Shown piece after piece: positions 57,343-64,000 of a DNA stretch of 64,000 nucleotides. Each line of letters starts with the position of its first letter. Position 1 is the first letter of the stretch. The stretch comes from Dichotomocladium elegans (lineage: Eukaryota; Mucoromycota; Mucoromycetes; Mucorales; Lichtheimiaceae). Under the pieces are notes generated by a model. That model was given only the letters and a program-made list of their open reading frames with translations, was not told where the DNA came from and ran no database searches. The translations under genes and the position numbers were made by a program. The stretch is from positions 1,302,001 to 1,366,000 of the forward strand of contig JAIXMN010000001.1 in the NCBI GenBank assembly GCA_025716815.1, read 5' to 3'.

Positions 57343-59059
57343 ATGACCATGGACGACATTCCAGGAGAAGGAAACCCCTCCATTATAGAAGTTTCTGCGA
57401 GCGGTGCGACATCAAACGACAAGAAGCGTCAATCGGACGAATATAACAATATTAGGATCATTGACCCCACCTTCGCTTTAGCCACGTCAACAACCACCAC
57501 GCCTTCCTCCTCTTCCACCCCACAACGGTCCACATCACTGAAAAAAACATCGTCTCCACGGAGTGGTAGCGATGAAAAGAAGCCCGTTGCAAGAGGTCAT
57601 GCACGTACACAGTCCATTCATCTCCAACCCAAAAAAAAATACCCCCATGCCCGACGAGGCTCTCTTCCGCCGCTTCAGATCTCGTCCAATGCTTCTCCGA
57701 ATAATAACAAGCTTGCGTACGTTGACTTTGGCTCACCCATCCGATCTCCCTTTGGCAATGGTGTAATTCCACCACTTCCTGAAAAGCTTTCCATACAGAT
57801 TCCGCATCCGTCCTCTGAACTTGCCAATGTGCAGGTGATCAAACACAGGAATGTTTTGCAGAAACTGATATACATTGGCCTGTGGTACCTTTTCTCGACA
57901 TCATTGTCCTTGTACAACAAGAATTTGATGGGGAAAGACCGTTTTAATTTCAATTTTCCACTTCTGCTGAGTGCCATCCATGCTGGCCTCCATGCGCTCA
58001 TCTCGGCGGCTATGATGTCCCTCGGTGGCGACAGGTGGAATCCAAAGGCGAACATCGACAAGATATCTACCTCGGACTATATCAGAAAAGTGGTATGGTG
58101 GACAAGAGGAAGAGCAACTCCGGAAAAGGGGATGTTGCCAGAATTGAAATATGCTTTCATTGTATAGATCCCGTGTGGTGTAGCTGCAGCCCTTGAAATT
58201 TGCTGTTCGAATGCATCACTCATGTTCGTGACTCTGTCATTCTATACGATGGTCAAGTCGAGCACACCAATCTGGGTGCTTCTGTTCTCTTTCATGTTCG
58301 GATTTGAGAAGCCGCGGGTTCGGCTAGCAGCCATCATTGGCCTGATGGTGACCGGTGTCATCTTGACTGTCGAGGGTGAAACCAAGTTTGACATGGCTGG
58401 ATTCCTGCTAGTCTTGGTTGCTGCCATCGTCTCTGGCCTCCGGTGGAATATGACTCAGCTTCTTCTTCAAGAGGACCGTCTTGGCATTGATAACCCAATT
58501 GCCACACTCTACCATCTAAGCCCGATCATGTTTGTCATCATGCTCTTGCTCAGCCTTATCTTCGAGAACCCAATAGACCAGTTTAAGGAGTCGAAGCATT
58601 TCGACACCATGTTTCATTTTCTCGAGTCATTCGGACTTATGGCAATTGGTGGCCTTTTAGGTAGGTGCCATAAGAGAGGGAAAGAACGATAACTCATAAT
58701 TATTCGTAATGTGATATAGCATTTGCGATGACGCTAGCAGAATTGTACCTCATCAAGAGCACCAACACAGTTACCCTAAGTGTGGCCGGGATAAGCAAAG
58801 AAATTGTGATTATTATGCTATCTGTGCTTATCTATGGCGATGTCTTGACGCGCAAAACTCTGCTCGGGTACGGTTTTATAATAAGGGCGCAAGGTCCGCT
58901 TCTGACGAGAGTACTTATATGATGAATGAACTTAGATTGTTTGTGTCTATTGTTGGAATTATATGGTACAACTACTACAAAATGACCAAAGCTCAGCAGG
59001 CGGATAATGCGCCATACCAAATGATACCCATACATTCCAATAGCAAACTTGAGGATTAG
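57343..59059 (+). CDS. SLC35/TPT-type nucleotide-sugar or triose-phosphate translocator
   Basis: Four exons (57343-58092, 58168-58660, 58720-58867, 58936-59059) give 504 aa. The first 170 residues are disordered and Ser/Lys-rich. Then come about ten helices of the EamA/TPT fold: WYLFSTSLSLYNKNLMG (helix 1 with the KN motif), PCGVAAALEICCSNASLMFV, LSFYTMVKSSTPIWVLLFSF (a TPT signature), GVILTVEGETKFDMAGF, NMTQLLLQE, and LFVSIVGIIWYNYYK. The substrate is not known; relatives sit in the Golgi or ER. Intron 1 is inferred: read straight through, a TAG at 58165 would stop the frame, but a GTATGG...TATAG intron of 75 nt removes it in phase and restores the family join YIRKV-IPCGVA. Confidence 0.85.
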
Positions 59060-59321
59060 AAGTGCTCTTTTTCATTATCAACCACGCATGTATGCATAAA
59101 CGATATTGATATGGCTGCCCTCTTTGGTAACAACAACAACATGTTTCTTAGCCAGATAACTAGTAATAATCTACAGAAGCAGGCATGTATATACAATAAT
59201 ATTATGTAGTGATATAGAAGTGGATACAAGGTGTGGAATAGGATGGGAGCGGATTTGATTGAAACAAAAATGAGAGAGAAAGTCCTTCACTCTTTTTTGA
59301 TGGATGAAAAGGATAGATTAT

Positions 59322-59715
59322 CTAGCCTTTTGGCTCCTTCTCGTCAGTGATGGGATTTACACGTCTTCCGGCTGTGGGAGGCTTAAAAATCATCTTGGGA
59401 GCCTTTGAATAGGCGCTCGGCGGGCGGGTAAGTGATGCCAACGTGGATGGAAGGATGATCTATGAAACACATCATCATAAGTGTTGGTTATTCGGTGGGT
59501 GTCTGGCGCTATTACATCGGATTTCTGTTCCATGCGAGTTTCCTTTTGGTTGGATACATGGATAAGATGGGTGCCCTGACCTTCGGGAACCCGACGCGCG
59601 ACGCCGTTGCGATCGAGCACGACCTCATATACGCGAGACTGCAAACGATGAGTCGACCGTTCATAGTTTGTGCGGATCAACGTGTTACCTGATCAGAAGA
59701 AATGCAGCAGCCCAT
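59322..59715 (-). CDS. Small MGCC protein, probably myristoylated and palmitoylated
   Basis: Three exons (59715-59689, 59638-59516, 59459-59322) give 95 aa. It starts MGCCISSDQ: Gly2 with a following Ser at position 6 fits N-myristoylation, and Cys3-Cys4 fit palmitoylation, as in small membrane-anchored signalling subunits. The rest is soluble and basic (YEVVLDRNGVARRVPEG, TRPPSAYSKAPKMIFKPP). All three introns' phases fit and the first exon (9 codons) carries just the lipidation signal. No family recognised. Alternative frames through the region give no protein-like sequence. Confidence 0.55.
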
Positions 59716-61104
59716 GGATTTAAATGTGCGGTTGGAGGGAGAGGCGTTCAGGAAAAGAAGGATGGGGCTTTTTATACAAAAAGAAGCAGTTCTATTTTCG
59801 AAGACGATTCTTGCCTTGATTAGAATGCTTGAAGTAAACATAACATCAAAATAGGGTGAATTCTTCATTGCTTGGCGCAGTCTGGTTAGCCCAGCCTGGA
59901 TCGAATTCAGCCGGCGGAGGTTATTATTATTTATAGAACGAGACTCAGATGTGGGTAGCACGTCGATCCATGGTATGCGGTTGCCATTATTGACGTCTTC
60001 GAAGACCGTATTAGTAGCGCGTCTCTGAATCAGTTTATTACTATTGGTATTCAGCGCCCATACTGCTCAGATCTTTTATTCCAGGACGCATTCAGTGTGT
60101 TCTACCTTTAAAGGAGCAGGAGTAGAACTGAACATCTCGGTGTTTTCAACCCAAAATAGACCAGCGGTCCTGTTTTGCACGCCCTGGCTGGTGCATAACA
60201 CATCTACAAAAACAGATACACGCAGAACCCAAAATGGTGCGCTGTTTCTTTAAATGTGTGGGTCATACGTGCCCAAAAAAAGGAGGGGTGGGTCTTTCGC
60301 TATCCCGGTCGACCGATGCCGAAAACCCAATCAGCATCAATGCCGTCATCCAATGAAAATTGATGCCGCTATTCCGACCAATTGCTGTTTCGCAAATGGG
60401 GTTATCTCAGGTCCTTCGCTCATGCACTGTCTCGCTACAAGAGGATCATGTGATCTCCCGCTCAAAGTGCACATCGTTTAGGTATTCTCACGTGACAAAG
60501 TCTCCTAATCTGGGATATTGCTTCTTGTCACAGGATCAATGAAAGATGTTTTGCAATCATGGGGAAGAGAGGTCATCCATGCCAATGCCTTGCATTTCCC
60601 AGGTGATCTGTGTCTTTATCAACGCATGCTTTATGTAGAGACAGGCTGAATGACCTCCCAATTTTTGCTTCCCAGCTACATGCGTAGAATGCAGCACGAC
60701 GCGTTAAGATCCTAAGAATGAAATATCCATATTTACGATGCAATCTTTTGACCCACTTATGGAGACCGCCCGCCATTATTTATAGCAAAATAGGTTTTGG
60801 AAAACTTGTTCTTTCACCTTGTCGTAGTAAAACCTGTATGACAGACCCACTTCTACGTTAGGAATTTTACGAACAGTAACAGCTTGATGTGTGTGCCACC
60901 CAGGCTCCATGCCAGCAATACACAGACATATGCGGGGCTTGAAGACTAAGTAGGAGACAGACGCCCCAAATTCGACTCGTCTTGACTCCTTTATTTTTCA
61001 TGTAAGACCTTACCATCCCATCTACATGCCCATTGACAGCAGCAAATCTCCTGCCTTGAAAGGCATGCTAACCATACTGTCGTCCAACCAGACCATCAGA
61101 AACC
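59716..61104. other. Divergent intergenic region, 1.4 kb
   Basis: Between the MGCC gene (-) and Erv41 (+). No gene was found; it contains the second copy of the dispersed 33-bp sequence at 60437-60469. Confidence 0.5.
60437..60469 (+). repeat. Dispersed 33-bp sequence, copy 2
   Basis: Shares TCATGTGATCTCC and CAAAGTG/TAAAGTG with the stretch at 55202-55234. Both copies are in non-coding DNA. Confidence 0.5.
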
Positions 61105-62643
61105 ATGGGAATTGCTCAATTCGACGCGTTTCCCAAGGTGGATGCCGACAATCAGGCGCGAAGCGAGAAAGGTGGTCTTCTGACCGTCTTGCTTAGCTGC
61201 TTTCTATTAATGTTGACCTTGACCGAGTTCTCCGAGTATGTCATTTGACAATTGTATTATTTCTGTTTGACTGACGATATGAAAGATACCGCAAGGTTCA
61301 TACCAATTATCAGTTCCTGGTTGACAATACGATCGACACCAGCATCCAGATCAATATGGACCTCACCATCGCCATGCCATGCCCTGGTACGCTAAAAGAG
61401 AAGAAAAGAGAAGATTGGAAGCTTATCAAACCGGTCGACGGCAATGATGGTTATCAGTACTTCTTGTTCATGTGTACGATGCCTCGGGTGCACAGATGCC
61501 TTTAACTGATAATCTCAGACTCGTACCAGTAAGTATGAATTGGGAAAATTTACGGCACTTCGTAGTTCTGCTAACGAAAAGCATGATTTTGATATAGGCA
61601 GAGTTCTCTGTTCACCGTGAAGACCAGCAAAAGTAAGCCAGAGTTTCACAAATTAGCCGCGGAAATACTAGACTTAGCAAGCGGGGATGGTAAACATAGG
61701 GCTATTAATCCCAAGTACTTGCAAGAGGTTATTAATGCTGCAAGCGGGAAAGAATATGACGAGGGGATTGCTGGTAGGTCGTAAAACAAGATAATTGAAG
61801 AAGGCTTCTGATTCACTTTCAATAGCTGAGATGGGCGCATGTCGTATTCTGGGGTCGATTTACTCTAGCAAAATCGCAGCAAATCTTCATATCACATCTA
61901 AAGGTCATGGATATCGTAAGTATCGGTGATAGTTTAGATGATTTATCGATTGGCAAATTCTAAAGGCTAGTATATATAGACTCTACTGTACACACGGATC
62001 ATTCAGGTACGAGACTCTACAGTTCATGTAGAAAAGATACGAAGAAAACTCAATTCGATCTATATGTTCTAGTTCTCAACTTCACCCACCGTATTGACGA
62101 ATTTTCTTTTGGAAAGCTTTACCCCAACTCTGTCAACCCCCTCGATAATAGTGTGGAGATCACAGAATCACGCAAGTTGATAGAGATGGTAGTTTATGCA
62201 TGTGGCTCATATCTTTGAATTTCTAGATTTCACGGCTTTTCAATATTTTATCTCGGTGGCAAGTCAATGAGTAATATAAAAGAAGGATTATGTCTGATAT
62301 CAGACGGTCATAATAGGTTCCAACAACTTATATCAATCAGGATAAGGATCTGCTCCTGACAAATCAATACGCGGTGACCGATTCACGTAAAACCATTCCG
62401 GATGGCAGACCATCTAACATGGTGCCGGGTATATTCTTCAAGTACGATATCGAACCTATCTCAGTTCAGATCTCAGAGACGAGGCAATCCTTTATTCACT
62501 TTCTCGTACGGCTCTGTGGCATCATTGGAGGATCGGTTGTGACAGTTGGGTTCATATACCGTTCGATAAAGCTTGCTTGTACCGGTGGTAAAGAAGATCC
62601 GAAGCTCTACACACCAACTCACAGTTTGATGCGCAACGTCTAA
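61105..62643 (+). CDS. ERV41: Erv41/ERGIC2-type ER-Golgi cargo receptor
   Basis: Nine exons (61105-61235, 61286-61386, 61458-61528, 61602-61773, 61826-61915, 61980-62006, 62073-62171, 62227-62258, 62317-62643) give 349 aa. An N-terminal cytosolic part with AQFDAFPKV and a first helix (LLTVLLSCFLLMLTLTEF) precede a large lumenal domain: INMDLTIAMPCP, VHVYDASG, GACRILGSIYSSK, HITSKGHGYHS, HTDHSVLNFTHRIDEFSFG. Then FTAFQYFISVVPTTY and the second helix (FLVRLCGIIGGSVVTVGFIY) with a basic cytosolic tail. Erv41 pairs with Erv46 to retrieve ER proteins in COPI/COPII vesicles. Introns 7 and 8 use GC donors (GCAAGT) with exact phase. Confidence 0.93.
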
Positions 62644-63185
62644 ATCAATCAAAAATAAAAATAATGTTGGATAGAGGAGAACGTAGTTTGCCGTGTAAAC
62701 CCAAAGATTTTAAAATTATCAGAAAGAAGTTGAAACTCTCTAGAAAATCATGATGCAAAAGAGAAAGTGGATGACCGGACAATAGTTAAGAGCAGGGTAG
62801 AGAAAGAAAGTGTATAAGCATCGCCCAAATACACATGTATGGGGGACAAGGAAATGGTAGACTAAACGGATCGGTGGCCATAGAGCTACTTCGGTAACAT
62901 TTAGTATTTTATTGCAAGCACGTAATATGGGGACTCAAATGAAACTGCGAGAGAGATTTGATTAAAATATTGAGATGCCATTGTGATGTATGTATGCCTA
63001 ATTGAAGCTAAAAATAATAAAAGAAGAATTGGAAATAACATGGCAGCAGCTTTTAAATGATGTTTCTGGTATACATCAGTGATGTTCGGTAAATCTAGAT
63101 ATGAAACGACGACAACGCAAAGAGAATGTGCGGTTTTTACTTTTGATGCAATACATATTTTTAGCCAACACAACAAATATCTGTT
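62644..63185. other. Intergenic region
   Basis: About 540 bp between Erv41 and the tRNA gene. Nothing was recognised. Confidence 0.5.
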
Positions 63186-63268
63186 GGAGAGATGGCCGAG
63201 TTGGTCTAAGGCGTCAGGTTAAGGCCCTGATCTCTTCGGAGGCGTGGGTTCGAATCCCACTCTCTTCA
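63186..63268 (+). tRNA. tRNA-Leu(AAG)
   Basis: A class II tRNA of 83 nt. The acceptor stem is GGAGAGA with TCTCTTC, box A is TGGCCGAGTTGGTC, the anticodon loop TTAAGGC gives anticodon AAG, the long variable arm is TCTCTTCGGAGGC, and the T arm is GTGGGTTCGAATCCCAC. No intron is present. Confidence 0.95.
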
Positions 63269-64000
63269 ATAGCATGAGTTCAATTTTTTGTTCTGATTTT
63301 GTTGTTGTAGCAGAGATTGCTCGACCAATCAACGTCATTCCTTTTCTGTCCCCGTCCCCAATGAATGCGTTGGACGCATCATCGAATGGGCATCTCCCTT
63401 TTCTGTCGTGTCTCCATACATTATTATTAGACATCACAACAGTATAAATATCCAAGTAGTTCCTATACAATAAAGAGAATATTCTATCTATTCGCAATTC
63501 TTATTCTCTCCACTGCTACTCGCGACGTTGCTATTGGCTACAGTGTAAGCGTCGAAATATAAGCACGACATTTTGTGTCAAGCGTAAGAATAGCTGAACT
63601 GGAGAAGAGAAATATTTCGATATGGGAAAAAATACAGATATGAAGAGCTGAAGTTCTGTTCCGGCGTCATCAATGAATTTGGCTCCCAAAATGCTTCAAA
63701 TATGGAAAAGCTACTGGTGACGATACTAAGCGCGCTTTTCTAGCTCATTTGATCGCAGGTGTTGTGGAAGAAAAAAAAAATACCCAACGGTGAGGCATGT
63801 CCAGTTACCTGACAAGGAGAAGGAGTTAACGATGATCTTTTGAAGCAGCTGCTTTAAATGATTTGTGCATTTGCCATGCTATTTCTGGCCTGAAGATTCC
63901 CAAAGACATCAACGCGTTAGGCCTCCAGGCTCTGGACAAAATCGCACCTAGGTGTACCCCAGATACGATGTATACCTAATGATCGACCGTTGTTCAGGCA
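63269..64000. other. Right edge, no gene recognised
   Basis: About 730 bp downstream of the tRNA gene. No supported frame was found up to the window end. Confidence 0.5.

Noticed and set aside
58092..58167. Nonsense mutation in the SLC35-type gene
   Set aside because: A canonical GT-AG intron in phase 0 removes the stop and restores a family-like join, so a pseudogene is less likely; kept as a finding to verify.
61598..61640. Extra intron in Erv41 starting GTAAGC at 61633
   Set aside because: With the acceptor at 61601 the frame is open through this site and codes a continuous family-like stretch; an intron here would be under 40 nt.
63269..64000. Start of another gene at the right edge
   Set aside because: No frame above about 60 codons with plausible composition or splice structure was found.

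Overview
This window looks like nuclear DNA of an early-diverging fungus, most likely Mucoromycota/Mucorales. The evidence is dense short spliceosomal introns (about 50-90 nt), ergosterol genes (ERG25- and ERG5-type), a chitin deacetylase with a GPI-like tail, a Ral-type GTPase, a seven-helix membrane protein of a kind I associate with mucoralean genomes, and decayed Tc1/mariner-type transposase copies. All gene models were read by hand: exon boundaries were chosen so that reading frames join exactly across GT-AG (a few GC-AG) introns and known protein families stay continuous. No database search was run.

Layout. 0-8.7 kb: NOSIP-like U-box protein (+), SRF/MCM1-type MADS factor (+), fatty acid 2-hydroxylase (-), EBP2-like ribosome biogenesis factor (+), seven-helix membrane protein (-), mitochondrial ribosomal protein uS9m (-). 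8.7-18 kb: a low-complexity hypothetical protein (+), a POT/PTR2 peptide transporter (-) and a 70-aa one-helix protein (-), separated by long non-coding stretches. 18-28.9 kb: cytosolic Phe-tRNA synthetase alpha (+), ERG25 (-), RanBP3/Yrb2-like protein (+), a broken Tc1-type transposase (-), an F-box/WD40 protein (+) and an unknown membrane protein (-). 29.7-41.3 kb: a 1389-aa Bck1-type MAPKKK with a striking S-L-W-A-V-P-P repeat array (+), a DHA2-type MFS transporter (-) and intronless RPAP1 (+). 41.6-48.3 kb: a small four-knuckle cysteine protein (+), chitin deacetylase (+), CYP61/ERG5 (-). 48.3-57.3 kb: gene-poor, with two more transposase relics, a Ral-like GTPase (-) and a decayed reading frame. 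57.3-64 kb: SLC35/TPT-type transporter (+), a 95-aa MGCC lipid-anchor candidate (-), Erv41/ERGIC2 (+) and tRNA-Leu(AAG).

The genes do not form an obvious functional cluster. Themes that recur are membrane lipid synthesis (FA 2-hydroxylase, ERG25, ERG5), cell wall (MAPKKK of the integrity type, chitin deacetylase) and nuclear export/RNA work (NOSIP, EBP2, RanBP3, RPAP1), but they are interleaved with unrelated genes. The most unusual observations are the SLWAVPP array in the MAPKKK, consecutive GC-AG introns in Erv41, very small exons, and three copies of one transposase family in different states of decay.
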